Positions 37,183 through 46,931 of a stretch of 64,000 nucleotides of DNA are shown piece by piece. The DNA is from Natronolimnobius sp. AArcel1. Lineage in GTDB: Archaea; Halobacteriota; Halobacteria; Halobacteriales; Natrialbaceae. Location: contig NZ_JAAKXY010000007.1 in NCBI RefSeq assembly GCF_011043775.1, forward strand, positions 62,001 through 126,000, given 5' to 3'. Within the stretch, counting starts at the first letter, position 1. Each line of letters begins with the position of its first letter. A program made the translations under genes and the position numbers. Below the pieces are notes generated by a model. That model saw only the letters and a list, made by a program, of their open reading frames with translations. It was not told where the DNA came from and did no database searches.

Positions 37183-39346
37183 CACTATCTTTGCCGTCTC
37201 CGCGCTCGGGCAGTATCTGGCTGGACTCGAGACGCCTCACATCATCGCCGGCATCGTCGTATTCGCTGTCTTTCTTGGCGTTGGCGTGAAGATTTATCAG
37301 GCTCGGACACGCGAGGAAACGGAAGTCAACCTTTCGGAGTTTCTCGACGAAGACACGCTCGAGGAAGGCGCTGTTGAAGAGACGATTCTCGAGGAGATTC
37401 CGGAACGTCACAAGAGCGCTGTTGCACCGTCGGCAATCACGTGGGAAACACGCGCTGCACAGGTTGGTGAACAGTGGACGTCGACGCTCTACATTGCAGA
37501 TTACCCGGACTACCCGAAAGATGGCTATCTGAACGAACTGTTCGAACTGACCGATATCGAGTTCGATTTGACCGTCCACATCACGCCGAAAAATCAGCAG
37601 AAAGCTCGCGACGAACTCCAGCGAGTCGCAGACGACCTGCAGGTCGACGCTGATCTCGAGCAAAGCGTTCGTGGGGCCTATCTCCAGGAGCGAGCAAACG
37701 AGGCAGTGTCGACGTACAAGGCAGTCGAGAACGGCAGCCGTGTGTTCGCTCAGGGAATGTTCATCACTGTCCGTGCAGAGCGGAAAGACGAACTTCGGGA
37801 GGCAGTCCGGACGATTCGGAGCCGGCTTCGCGAACAGCCCGCTGGCCTCTCACCGAAAACAGCGATCTGCAAGCAGGATCTTGCCCTTCAGGCCGCTGCA
37901 CCAATCGGTTCGAACCCGTTCGGTCGCGAAGCAATCTCGCTCGGTGGGGCTGTCGGTGCACTCCTTGCCTCGCCACACAATGCGACGATTCTCGAGGATG
38001 ACGGCGTCGAGTTTGGGACTCACTGGAAAAACGAGAGCCCCGTCGTGATCGATCCATTCGCCCGAGAAAATGGCTATGCGATGTTCACGATTGGAGATCC
38101 CGGTTCTGGAAAATCGTTCGGTGCAAAACAGAACTTCATCCGCTCGATTGAGCAAAGCGAGGATCGAATCGGGATCATCCTCGAGCCGTTGAATAACTGG
38201 GCCGGCGTCGCCGAAGCACTCGGTGGCACACGGATTACAGTCGGCGGTGATATGGGGTTGAACCCGCTCGAGATCAAGCCAACGCCCGAACGGATCCAGC
38301 GAGCAATGGGTGAAGACGCGAGTCCATATCGCGAAAAGCTCGACAGCGTGATGAGCTTCCTCTCGAACTACTTTGCGCTCCGTGGGATCCAACTCGGCGA
38401 CAAGCGCACAACGCTCGAGACAGCCATCGAAGAGGCATATGCTACGAAGGGCATTACGGACGATATTGCGACCCACGACAACGAGAGTCCGACGATGCGA
38501 GACGTTCTCGATATCCTCGAGGATATGGTCGACAAGCCGGGCGGCTTCGTCGTCCGAACAGACGAGGAAACCCAGAAGATCGAGTCGGATGCGACATGGC
38601 TGATCGACCAGTTGCGATCCTTTGCAGCGGATGGTCGCTACGAGAACCTCGGGCGACCGACCGAGTTCGATCTTCGCGACGAGAAGGTGTTCTACCTGGA
38701 TTTGGCCCAGCAGGAAGGCAGCCTCGGTGGAAGTACGAGTCTCATCATGCAGTTGTTGATCACGCTGGTCTATGAGCGAGCAAAGGAGACGGACAAGGAG
38801 GTCGTGTTCGTCATCGACGAAGCCCGCTATCTGATGCAAGATGCAGCGAGTCTCGAGTATCTCGAGATCGTGTTCCGTCACCACCGCCACCATGATCTTT
38901 CGATCCGGATGATCACCCAGACCGTCGACGAGTTCTTCCAGCATGCCGAGTCCGAGGCCATCTTGGATCAATGTGCGATCAAACAGTTCCACCATCTCGA
39001 TGGGATGGACCAACACTGGGCGAACGAGTTTGGATTGAATTCTGCGCAGATGCGCTTCGTCCAAGACGCCGTTCCAGGGAGTGAGGATATCGGCTACTCG
39101 GAAGCCCTTGTCGGCGTCGACGGCGACTGGCGCGGTATCGAGGTTCATGCACTCGAGAAAGAGAAGGCTGTGATCGATTTCGACGCCAAAGAACAGTCTC
39201 GAGGCGATCTTCCCGGCGTTCCTGATCGAAGTGATACACGCTCTGTAGACGACTCCCGAAACGAGGAAATCGATTCTGAAGAACCGCAGTCGGAGGGTCA
39301 CGAGGTGCTAACGTGGGCTGACGGGGGTGATCACACGGATGAGTGA
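37175..39346 (+). CDS. VirB4-like type IV secretion ATPase
   Basis: 723 residues from the ATG at 37175, which overlaps the preceding stop. A single N-terminal membrane helix (HIIAGIVVFAVFLGVGVKIY, about 20-40) is followed by a VirB4 N-domain. The P-loop is GDPGSGKSFGAK (residues about 307-318), a conserved region TLETAIEEAY near 412, and the Walker B is VVFVIDEARYLM (about 543-554). A glutamine-rich sensor loop (MITQTVDEFFQ) follows. This is the energising ATPase of a transfer apparatus, close to AAA ATPases of the HerA-FtsK class. The stop is overlapped by the next gene. Confidence 0.83.
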   Translation: MSSTIFAVSALGQYLAGLETPHIIAGIVVFAVFLGVGVKIYQARTREETEVNLSEFLDEDTLEEGAVEETILEEIPERHKSAVAPSAITWETRAAQVGEQWTSTLYIADYPDYPKDGYLNELFELTDIEFDLTVHITPKNQQKARDELQRVADDLQVDADLEQSVRGAYLQERANEAVSTYKAVENGSRVFAQGMFITVRAERKDELREAVRTIRSRLREQPAGLSPKTAICKQDLALQAAAPIGSNPFGREAISLGGAVGALLASPHNATILEDDGVEFGTHWKNESPVVIDPFARENGYAMFTIGDPGSGKSFGAKQNFIRSIEQSEDRIGIILEPLNNWAGVAEALGGTRITVGGDMGLNPLEIKPTPERIQRAMGEDASPYREKLDSVMSFLSNYFALRGIQLGDKRTTLETAIEEAYATKGITDDIATHDNESPTMRDVLDILEDMVDKPGGFVVRTDEETQKIESDATWLIDQLRSFAADGRYENLGRPTEFDLRDEKVFYLDLAQQEGSLGGSTSLIMQLLITLVYERAKETDKEVVFVIDEARYLMQDAASLEYLEIVFRHHRHHDLSIRMITQTVDEFFQHAESEAILDQCAIKQFHHLDGMDQHWANEFGLNSAQMRFVQDAVPGSEDIGYSEALVGVDGDWRGIEVHALEKEKAVIDFDAKEQSRGDLPGVPDRSDTRSVDDSRNEEIDSEEPQSEGHEVLTWADGGDHTDE

Positions 39347-42300
39347 GTACATCCGTGTCACGCCGACCTCTGAGAAACTACGTACTGCTGAGGTCCCGGC
39401 CGCACTCGAGAGTCTGCACAAACTCACGAATCCTGCTGCTCGAAACGTGTCTGACCGTCTCAATCCATTTGCTGATACGGCCCCGCCGACGTTCGAATTT
39501 CTTGCTATCAGCGAAGGTGAAGACGACCCAGTCGAGTTCTACTACGGCATTGATCACTCGGCACACCTCGAGACACTCGAGAAGCAACTCAGAACGATCT
39601 ATCCGCAGACGTTCGACATCACCCGGAGTGAGTTGGATCTCGAGCAGAAACTCGTCCAGCCAGTCGACTACACCAGAGACGAGTATCGCGAACGCCTCGA
39701 GGATGGGAGACTGCTGGATCCGCCACTGGCTGATGAACGGGATGAGTTCAGAGAGGATGAGCAAACCGACGGTGGTCGTTCAATCCTCGAGGATGAGGTC
39801 GATGACACCGCTGCTACCATCGGTTCGTCTCTTGAGGTAGAAGCGGCATCTTCAGACTCAGCGACGGTTTCCGCTCGGCCACCACTCGAGGACGTCGACC
39901 CAATTGGCGTTCAGTGGTACGGGCGGGCACAGCGCAAGCGCGACTGGATGACGACGATCAAATCATTTGCTGGCCGAGACCCAGATCCAACCGAGTACAA
40001 TACCGACCAACCGCCACTCGCGACGCTGATCGATCATCTCACCGAACTCGAGTACCCGATTGCGTTCCAGGTGGTCTGGCAGCGCAAAGACGAGTGGACA
40101 GCTGATGCAGAGTTACGCGTTGAGGATCTTCGAGATGGACGAGATACGTTCGGCCAGCGCTATATCGGCCCCCTGTTCGAGACGAGTGATCTTGATGCAG
40201 ACGAACGTGAGCCGACCCTTGGAAATGAAGCCCAGAATCGAATCGACCGGATCCAGGCTAAGCATCCAAAACGGACTTTCTCCGTAAACGCTCGAGCAGT
40301 CGCGATTCCGCCCACTGCTGATGGGGATTTAGATGAGAAGGTGGAGACGCAATTCGATCAACTCGCACAATCACTGAACGCCTTAGATGGGCCGTTCTAC
40401 GAACTCGAAGGACAGCGACTTCGTTCGAAAGGTGTACTAACCAGAACGAAACGAAAACGCGCTCGAGCAGTTCTCAACAATATACTTCACTCGGACCTCA
40501 CGACGGGACGGGGGAAACGGCGTCCCGATCTCGTATTAAACGCCGATGAACTCGCGAATCTTACTGTCGTCCCCTCCTCACAGGACCTCACTGTCGAAGG
40601 GAGCCGTGGAACACGCTCCGAGCAACGCTCTCGAAATCCATTGCCTCGCCCACATCCAGACCTCATGGACGAGTTCCGAGAGGGCATGGCAATCGGCTAC
40701 GCCATCGATGAGAACGGTGAGACAGAACAACAGCCGGTTCGGATCCCACCGTCGTTGCTTCCAACGCACTACGTTCGAGCGGCTACAACAGGCGGTGGTA
40801 AGTCGAAGTCACTGACCAACGACAAACTCTCCCTGTACGACCAGACTGACGGCCCGATTATCCTGATCGACGCCAAAGGCGATGGACTCTGTGAGGATTA
40901 TATGCGAGCCCACGCCCATCGGTTCGGCGTTGACGATCTCGAGGAGAACGTCCTTCACTTCCCGATTCCGGAGGTCCTTCCTGGATTTGCGTTCTTCAAT
41001 ATCGAGCGCCAGCTCGAGAACGGGGTTCGGCGTGTCGATGCAGTCCAGAACAAGGCAGACCACTACGAGGAGATTCTGAAGATGGTGATGGGTGAAGACC
41101 GCTACGAGCGAGCAGTCGTTGCTCCTACGCTCATCAAATACCTCATCAAGGCACTCTACGACGAGGAGCATGGCCGCGAGAACGGCCGCTACCGCGAGAG
41201 TGTCGATTACTTCGCTCACGATCAACTCGAGTACGTTGTCGACCAACTCTGGCAAGCTGGTCCACCCAATCCCGTGGAGGATGCAGCACCACGCTCGAGC
41301 AATGCACAGGTCCAGCGACGACTCGACCGCCAACTACAGCTCGACCCAAACACGTTCGCGACTGTGATGGGCGGAGTCAGTAACCGTCTCGATTACATCT
41401 CGCAGGACGAGCATCTGAGACGTGTCTTCAATAATACCGAGTCGCAGTTCGACTTCCGCGATGTCCTCGATGATCGCAACGTGATCCTATTCGATCTCGG
41501 CGGTCTTCGAGATGAATCTGCGAAGGCGATGACCGGCGTCATACTGACGGAGCTCTACAACGCGTTGCGAGAGCGTGGTGACGATATTCAACAGAAACCG
41601 GACGACTACGTGGTCAACCTGATCATCGACGAGGCCTCGAGTCTGGCCGTCTCTGACGTAATGAACACGCTGTTGGAGAAGGGGCGGAGTTTCCGGCTCT
41701 CTGTTGGCCTCTCGTTGCAGTTCCCCGAGCAACTCGATGTTAAGGGCGGTCGCGAGGTCTACCTGAACGTTCTCAACGACGTCGGCAGTCCGATCATCGG
41801 CAAGATCGCCGTCGACAACGAGATCGCGAAGGTAATGGCCCACGAGGATATGGATCCCGTCGAGTTCGCCAATCGGATTCGGTCACTCCCTCGGGGTGAG
41901 TGGATCGTTCGACTTCCGAGTCCAACATTCGGTGAGACTGGACCAGAGCCGTTCAGCCTTGCGCCGCTTCCGATTCCGTCTGGCCACCCCGAGAGCGCTA
42001 CTCCACTGACTGCCAGTGAGGAACAGGCGTTTCAGAGCGCACTCGAGCGAATTCACGAACGAGCAGATTCCGAGTACGGTGTGGTGACAGACTCACCGCC
42101 AACCGGTCAAACACCGTCTACTGTTCGCGAGACGTTCGAGTTAGGGTCCGACGACCTCGATGTTGCGCTCGCAAACGCTGTCCGAACGGTTCAACACCAA
42201 CAGGGTGTTCGCGAAGCGAACGGATGGGTTCCTGTCCAGTTGGTGGATCAGACGCTTCGAACACGATACGAGGCAGCCGATGCATCACCACCATCAATCG

Positions 42301-43646
42301 AAGAGCTTGGAGAAATCCGAGACCGATCCCGATTGCTCGAGGTCACACTTGATCAGGATACTGGTGAGATTGTCGTCCGGTTGACCGACGACGGTGAAGC
42401 GGTGACTGAGCCGGATACGGGTGATGTGCGGTCCTCGGGAAGCGAGTTGCACGATGAACTGTTGATCGCTACCAAGAGAGAACTCTCACAGGAGGGATTC
42501 GATGTGACGATATTTACGCAGGATGGGAGCGAAAAACCGGATGGACGAGCGGTTCACCCCGACTGTGAGGCTATTTTCGATATCGAGGTTGAGTCTACGA
42601 CAGTCGATAAACCGGTGAAAGTCCTTCGGAACTTCCAACGGGCTCGAGAGGCCGAACACGTTCCATTGTTCGTCGTTACCACCACTGAGGACGGTGACAA
42701 TGAACTACAGACTGCAGCCCGTCTCGAGGATATCCTCGCCTCGCCAGTCAACGAACTCGAATCCGGGGAGGTGCGATTATACACGACTGATTCTCACATC
42801 ACGTTCGATGGTGGTGCAAACGTTCGAGATGGTGTGACTGCAGTTCGACCGGCGACTGGTGACTCGAGGCGGTCTGTATGGACGCAAGACAAGAGTGAGT
42901 ATCGGTTGAGCGATGGACTAGGCACTGAATTTGTGACCGTCTCATCGCTTGACTCGCTTTCACGAAGCGATGTGCCTGCCGTGTATAGCTATGATCGAGC
43001 CACCGATGAGTACGTTGTCTACGAGCCGACCAAACGCCACCGCTACGACAGCAAATCCGCGTTCGAACAAGAGTGGGTGCCGATCCGAGAGCCGTTCGTT
43101 CCTGAGACAGTCACATCGACACCTGACGATCCTCTCGAGTCGTCTGTGATTGCTGTCCTCGAGAAAGACAGTAACTCCATGCAGATCTACCGTGATGGAC
43201 AGCGACGTCCTCTCGATTCTCTCGTCGATGTGATGAACTCGCAACCCGCTGAATCTTGTCCCGGCCCTGCTGAAGGTAACAAGTCTGAGGCATCTGTCCT
43301 GCCTGTTCTTTCAGAAAGTGACCGGGAGCAATCCACTGCTTCTTCTCCGACGGAGCACCCCGAACAGAATCAATCAAATGATTCACAAGATGTCGATTTC
43401 GGGACCTTCGTCGAGGACTGCCTTCTTCAACAGGAAGGTGCCGAGATTGCAAAGGCTGACCTCTACACCGTCTACGAAGCCTGGACAGACACACACGACC
43501 ATGAGGCGTATGCAAGGTCCTGGTTTGGTCGGAAACTGAGCGAGCATGTATCGTATGATGAATACCGTCCGACACGGGACGGTGAGCGTGTACGTCACTA
43601 TACTGGTATTACGCTCTCATCCTACGGGCGCAACTTCTTCGACTAA
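39339..43646 (+). CDS. VirD4/TraG-like coupling ATPase with extra C-terminal domains
   Basis: 1435 residues from the ATG at 39339. The N-terminal half (1-450) has no clear family; the central HerA/FtsK-type ATPase (about 465-880) has the P-loop ATTGGGKSKSLTN (about 482-494) and Walker B NLIIDEASSL (about 760-769), plus LSLQFPEQL after it. Two further domains follow. About 1030-1120 looks like a PD-(D/E)xK-type fold (KPDGRAVHPDCEAIFDIEVE). The last 80 residues (EDCLLQQEGAEIAKADLYTV to the end) resemble the winged-helix C-domain of phage/plasmid P4-type primases. It probably recruits DNA to the VirB4-type channel. Confidence 0.72.
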   Translation: MSEYIRVTPTSEKLRTAEVPAALESLHKLTNPAARNVSDRLNPFADTAPPTFEFLAISEGEDDPVEFYYGIDHSAHLETLEKQLRTIYPQTFDITRSELDLEQKLVQPVDYTRDEYRERLEDGRLLDPPLADERDEFREDEQTDGGRSILEDEVDDTAATIGSSLEVEAASSDSATVSARPPLEDVDPIGVQWYGRAQRKRDWMTTIKSFAGRDPDPTEYNTDQPPLATLIDHLTELEYPIAFQVVWQRKDEWTADAELRVEDLRDGRDTFGQRYIGPLFETSDLDADEREPTLGNEAQNRIDRIQAKHPKRTFSVNARAVAIPPTADGDLDEKVETQFDQLAQSLNALDGPFYELEGQRLRSKGVLTRTKRKRARAVLNNILHSDLTTGRGKRRPDLVLNADELANLTVVPSSQDLTVEGSRGTRSEQRSRNPLPRPHPDLMDEFREGMAIGYAIDENGETEQQPVRIPPSLLPTHYVRAATTGGGKSKSLTNDKLSLYDQTDGPIILIDAKGDGLCEDYMRAHAHRFGVDDLEENVLHFPIPEVLPGFAFFNIERQLENGVRRVDAVQNKADHYEEILKMVMGEDRYERAVVAPTLIKYLIKALYDEEHGRENGRYRESVDYFAHDQLEYVVDQLWQAGPPNPVEDAAPRSSNAQVQRRLDRQLQLDPNTFATVMGGVSNRLDYISQDEHLRRVFNNTESQFDFRDVLDDRNVILFDLGGLRDESAKAMTGVILTELYNALRERGDDIQQKPDDYVVNLIIDEASSLAVSDVMNTLLEKGRSFRLSVGLSLQFPEQLDVKGGREVYLNVLNDVGSPIIGKIAVDNEIAKVMAHEDMDPVEFANRIRSLPRGEWIVRLPSPTFGETGPEPFSLAPLPIPSGHPESATPLTASEEQAFQSALERIHERADSEYGVVTDSPPTGQTPSTVRETFELGSDDLDVALANAVRTVQHQQGVREANGWVPVQLVDQTLRTRYEAADASPPSIEELGEIRDRSRLLEVTLDQDTGEIVVRLTDDGEAVTEPDTGDVRSSGSELHDELLIATKRELSQEGFDVTIFTQDGSEKPDGRAVHPDCEAIFDIEVESTTVDKPVKVLRNFQRAREAEHVPLFVVTTTEDGDNELQTAARLEDILASPVNELESGEVRLYTTDSHITFDGGANVRDGVTAVRPATGDSRRSVWTQDKSEYRLSDGLGTEFVTVSSLDSLSRSDVPAVYSYDRATDEYVVYEPTKRHRYDSKSAFEQEWVPIREPFVPETVTSTPDDPLESSVIAVLEKDSNSMQIYRDGQRRPLDSLVDVMNSQPAESCPGPAEGNKSEASVLPVLSESDREQSTASSPTEHPEQNQSNDSQDVDFGTFVEDCLLQQEGAEIAKADLYTVYEAWTDTHDHEAYARSWFGRKLSEHVSYDEYRPTRDGERVRHYTGITLSSYGRNFFD

Positions 43647-43698
43647 TCTATGTCAGCAAACACCATGAGCCCACGACACTCCCTCCGTGATCAGTGTC

Positions 43699-43781
43699 GT
43701 CCAGGCACTCTGGGGGCCGGGAAAATGCCTGGACAGGTATGTCCAGGGAAAAACCGCAATACTGCGTCGAATGTCCAGGCA
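43699..43781. repeat. GTCCAGG(C/G)A repeat cluster
   Basis: Short motif GTCCAGGCA at 43699-43707 and 43773-43781, its inverse TGCCTGGAC at 43726-43734, and the variant GTCCAGGGA at 43741-43749: four copies in about 80 bp in a 275-bp non-coding gap just before a replication-like gene. This is the appearance of an iteron or regulatory cluster. A palindromic GGGGGTTACCCC follows at about 43812. Confidence 0.5.
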
Positions 43782-43922
43782 AATTCGTGGGCAAAACCGA
43801 CTAGTATAGAAGGGGGTTACCCCGTCGGTCAGGGCAGTCGATATCGCGTAAGAAAGTTCGATGCCCCGAGGGGTTTCTCGACTCCGTCAAAGTCGGAGAG
43901 TCAATGCAGGTGGTGACTAAAT

Positions 43923-45200
43923 ATGAATAATCAGAATGAAGATAAATTCGACATCGAAGCGATCCCAGACGAACTAGCCGAACGCCCACAGTGGATCTGT
44001 TGGAGAGCCGAAGACAGAGATGGAAAGACGACAAAGGTACCAGTGGATCCAACAACTGGAAGCTTTGCGTCGACGACTGACGACCGAACGTGGACGACGC
44101 TGGACCAGGCACTCGAGTACGTGGTGACTGGTGCTGATGGAATCGGCTTCGTCTTCACCGCGACGGATCCGTTGGTCGGTGTGGACCTAGACGACTGCCG
44201 CGATCCCGAGACAGGCAAGCCACTCGAGCCAGCGCCGTCGATCATCGATCAACTGGATTCATTCACCGAGGTCTCTCCGTCGGGAACCGGATATCACGTT
44301 CTCCTCGAGGGTGACCTTCCTGATGGGCGGAACCGACATGGGTCGCTCGAGATGTACGATCACGCTCGCTTTTTTACGGTGACTGCAGACCACGTTAGTG
44401 GAACGCCGACGTCGGTCAACGAGCGACAGGAGGCACTCGAGGCGGTTCACGAGGAGTGTATCGCCTCCGAGGTGAGTGGTGCGGCTGACACTGTCGAAGC
44501 CAACCCACCGGCCACTGAGAGCCGTGAACAGTCATTGGGCCTTGAGGATGAGGAACTCCTCGAGAAAGCACGGAACGCGTCGAACGGGGAGAAGTTCGAC
44601 CGGTTGTGGCGTGGCTCAACGGCTGGGTACGACAGCCAGTCAGAAGCGGATATGGCGCTGTGCTGTTTGCTGGCGTTCTGGACGGGTGGTGACGCTGCTC
44701 GAGTCGATCAACTCTTTCGGCAGTCGGGACTGCTTCGAGACAAGTGGGACGAGGTCCATTACAGCGACGGTTCGACGTACGGTGAGAAGACAGTCGAACG
44801 AGCAATCGCGAGTACGGAGGATGTCTACACTCCCTCGAGTGGAAACGAGACAAGCACTGGAGGAGCGCAGACGACGGCTGCACAGGGTACCAGCCAGGAT
44901 GGACCCACATCGACGACTGAGCGGACTGTGAGTGGAACTGACGGTGCACGGGCAGCCTATCTGGCCGAGAAGAATCAACTCTTGAATGAGCGGGTGTCTG
45001 CTCTCGAGGCGACGCTCGAACAGAAAGACGAGCGTATCGAGGAACTCGAGGACGAGAATACAGCGCTTCGTGAGTCACTTGAGACGTGTACAGAACAACT
45101 CGAGGACCCTGATCAACTGTCGGCGCTCGAGGACGCTGGGACTGATAATCCAGTCTCGGTCTGGAACCGAACAAAGCGCTTCTTTGAGAGAAGCAAATAG
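43923..45200 (+). CDS. primase-like / NrS-1 polymerase-type protein
   Basis: 425 residues. The first 150 form a prim-pol-like N-terminal domain seen in plasmid and phage replication proteins (ERPQWICWRAEDRDGKTTKV, GIGFVFTATDPLVGVDLDDC, SGTGYHVLLEG). Residues about 215-290 fit the HBD-type helical module of NrS-1-like polymerases (SQSEADMALCCLLAFWTGGD). A flexible Thr/Ser region and a C-terminal coiled coil (about 340-395) follow. The conserved Asp-Leu-Asp-Asp is consistent with metal binding. It is preceded by the repeat cluster at 43699-43781, so it could be the replication gene of the element. Confidence 0.68.
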   Translation: MNNQNEDKFDIEAIPDELAERPQWICWRAEDRDGKTTKVPVDPTTGSFASTTDDRTWTTLDQALEYVVTGADGIGFVFTATDPLVGVDLDDCRDPETGKPLEPAPSIIDQLDSFTEVSPSGTGYHVLLEGDLPDGRNRHGSLEMYDHARFFTVTADHVSGTPTSVNERQEALEAVHEECIASEVSGAADTVEANPPATESREQSLGLEDEELLEKARNASNGEKFDRLWRGSTAGYDSQSEADMALCCLLAFWTGGDAARVDQLFRQSGLLRDKWDEVHYSDGSTYGEKTVERAIASTEDVYTPSSGNETSTGGAQTTAAQGTSQDGPTSTTERTVSGTDGARAAYLAEKNQLLNERVSALEATLEQKDERIEELEDENTALRESLETCTEQLEDPDQLSALEDAGTDNPVSVWNRTKRFFERSK

Positions 45201-45213
45201 CTCTTGGGATAAT

Positions 45214-45834
45214 TCAGCAGTGACCGGTATCGTTCTCACAGACGATCCGTATCGTATCTGTCTTGCAGTCGACTTTAAATTCGTTAATTGCGCAGTTTCC
45301 CTGTGACTGCTCCATGATTGTTTTGACGATGTCGAGGTTCTTCAGGTGCCCAAGAAGCAGGCGAATGGGGCCACCATGAGTCACAATGAGAATGGTCTCT
45401 CCTGGTTCACACTCTGTCAGTGTTGTCTCCCACCTTTCAAGAACACGTTTGCGAACATCCACGAGACTTTCACCGCTTTCTGGTCGTCTGTGCGCTGCTT
45501 CTGGGCCGGCTTCCTCGAGATCGTACTGAGGGAACCGCTTTGACATCTGAGTGACCGGTAAACCCTGATAGAGACCCATGTCACGTTCACGCCATGCCGA
45601 TTCAAATGTGACGGGCGCGTCGATATGTTCAAGCAGGATTTCTACCGTCTCCTCTGTCCGATAAAGGTCCGACGACAAAATACGGTCGATACTGTATTCC
45701 TCTGTGAGTGTTGTGCCAAGTTGGCTAACTTGTTCCTGGCCGAGATCGGTGAGTGGGGCAGGTGCCCAGCCTTGCAATCGTTGTGTCTGGTTCCACGTTG
45801 TCTCACCGTGTCGGACTACAACTATCGTTGTCAT
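45214..45834 (-). CDS. histidine phosphatase (phosphoglycerate-mutase-like)
   Basis: 206 residues from the ATG at 45834, chosen because the catalytic motif VVVRHGETTWNQTQRLQGW begins at once (the upstream in-frame codons are unrelated). The second His region (THGGPIRLLLGHL) is near residue 155, and SDLYRTEETVEI near 55. This is the cobC/GpmB-type two-His branch, active as a phosphomonoesterase. Transcribed against the primase-like gene and separated by only 13 bp, it is a boundary of the T4SS-like cluster. Confidence 0.88.
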   Translation of the reverse strand: MTTIVVVRHGETTWNQTQRLQGWAPAPLTDLGQEQVSQLGTTLTEEYSIDRILSSDLYRTEETVEILLEHIDAPVTFESAWRERDMGLYQGLPVTQMSKRFPQYDLEEAGPEAAHRRPESGESLVDVRKRVLERWETTLTECEPGETILIVTHGGPIRLLLGHLKNLDIVKTIMEQSQGNCAINEFKVDCKTDTIRIVCENDTGHC

Positions 45835-46045
45835 TTTTAGACATTCGAATGACGATACATGGATTCTATGATTTTCCTTTGCTCCCCTGAATTTCAACAG
45901 AAATCAGTTTTCAGGGTTAGTTGTTGAGTACATACACGTAGTCATCGAATCGTCTGCCCCAGGCCGGGAGTGAATAAGGAACTCATGCCAGTGTCTACTC
46001 TTAACCCACGAATCTCGACCACCATCGCTTGTTGGTTAACATCTG

Positions 46046-46144
46046 GATCTAGAGGCGAATGTTGATTTTGTTGCTGAGGTCCGTGAATTGCGCAAGCGGG
46101 CGAGAGCTAGCCTTCAAGAGTATTTTCATTGCATGGTTTATTGA
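46046..46144 (+). pseudogene. relict gene end in a gene-free gap
   Basis: A 32-codon open segment that ends in TGA and reads DLEANVDFVAEVRELRKRAR near its start looks like the C-terminal end of a real protein, but it lacks a start and a long body. It is the only coding-like piece in the gap 45835-46301, which otherwise shows a TATA-like ACATATTTA at about 46205-46213 and nothing else. Confidence 0.3.
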
Positions 46145-46301
46145 CTCCAACAAGTGAGTGTGGATTTCATAGCAATTGCTCACAAGAATTTATGTGAACT
46201 AAAAACATATTTATGCACAATGGCTACTGAAAATCCCGAAGGAGCTAGCCTGAGCAGGAATTAATAAGACTGCAGTGAAACACTATACCGAGACATAACT
46301 G

Positions 46302-46931
46302 ATGGAGTTTTTAGACAGTGGTGACATCCGGATAAACCGAGATTTGAACGCGCTCGACGTCTTAGCGGGTGATGTGAGCGCGGCATTATCTGAGCAAGGA
46401 ATTGAGCACGTCCTTGTCAGTGGCTATATGGTTGTTTTAATGGGTCGATCTCGAGGGACAGAAGATATTGACACTCTGATCGGGATAAGTGACATCTCAA
46501 CAGAGACGATTGAAGCCTTGGCTGATGAACTCGAGAACCGTGGCTATTGGGGATCAGCAATGCCTCTCTCGAGTATGAACGAGATGTTCCAGCACGGGGA
46601 TCCGATTCGAGTCGCTCGTGACGGCAAGCGAATTCCATCTGTCGAATTGAAACCGACGGATCTTAGTCACGTATCGTTTCAAAACCAGCGGAGAGCAATC
46701 ATTGGATTAGATGACGGTGACCAAATCCATCTCCCGATAGTAGCCCCTGAGGTGCAGATTGCCTACAAACTCGATATGGGAGGGAACGTGGATTTCGAGG
46801 ATGCATACTATCTGTTCAAAATCTGTAAAGGCGAATTGAATAGCGAACTTTTAGAAGGAATGGTCTCTAAGTATGAGGTAGAAGGTGAATTCCATGAGCT
46901 CAAACGCCAAGCAGAAAACGGATCGGTCTGA
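46302..46931 (+). CDS. nucleotidyltransferase-like protein (AbiEii/DUF6036-like)
   Basis: 209 residues with the nucleotidyltransferase core: HVLVSGYMVVLMGRSRGTEDIDTLIG (glycine/serine motif followed by Asp-x-Asp) near residue 43-68, then KPTDLSHVSF, HLPIVAPEVQIAYKLDMGG, and a helical tail. This is the arrangement of AbiEii/MNT-type nucleotidyltransferases, which act in toxin-antitoxin or abortive-infection pairs. The gene downstream overlaps it by 38 bp and would be the partner. Confidence 0.72.
   Translation: MEFLDSGDIRINRDLNALDVLAGDVSAALSEQGIEHVLVSGYMVVLMGRSRGTEDIDTLIGISDISTETIEALADELENRGYWGSAMPLSSMNEMFQHGDPIRVARDGKRIPSVELKPTDLSHVSFQNQRRAIIGLDDGDQIHLPIVAPEVQIAYKLDMGGNVDFEDAYYLFKICKGELNSELLEGMVSKYEVEGEFHELKRQAENGSV

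Noticed and set aside
37850-39301. 483-codon open frame on the minus strand
   Set aside because: Mirror frame of the VirB4-like ATPase gene. It has no start context, and the plus-strand gene has motifs.
43650-43916. 88-codon frame across the repeat cluster
   Set aside because: Composition is basic and repeat-derived, unlike a haloarchaeal protein. The interval is better seen as non-coding.
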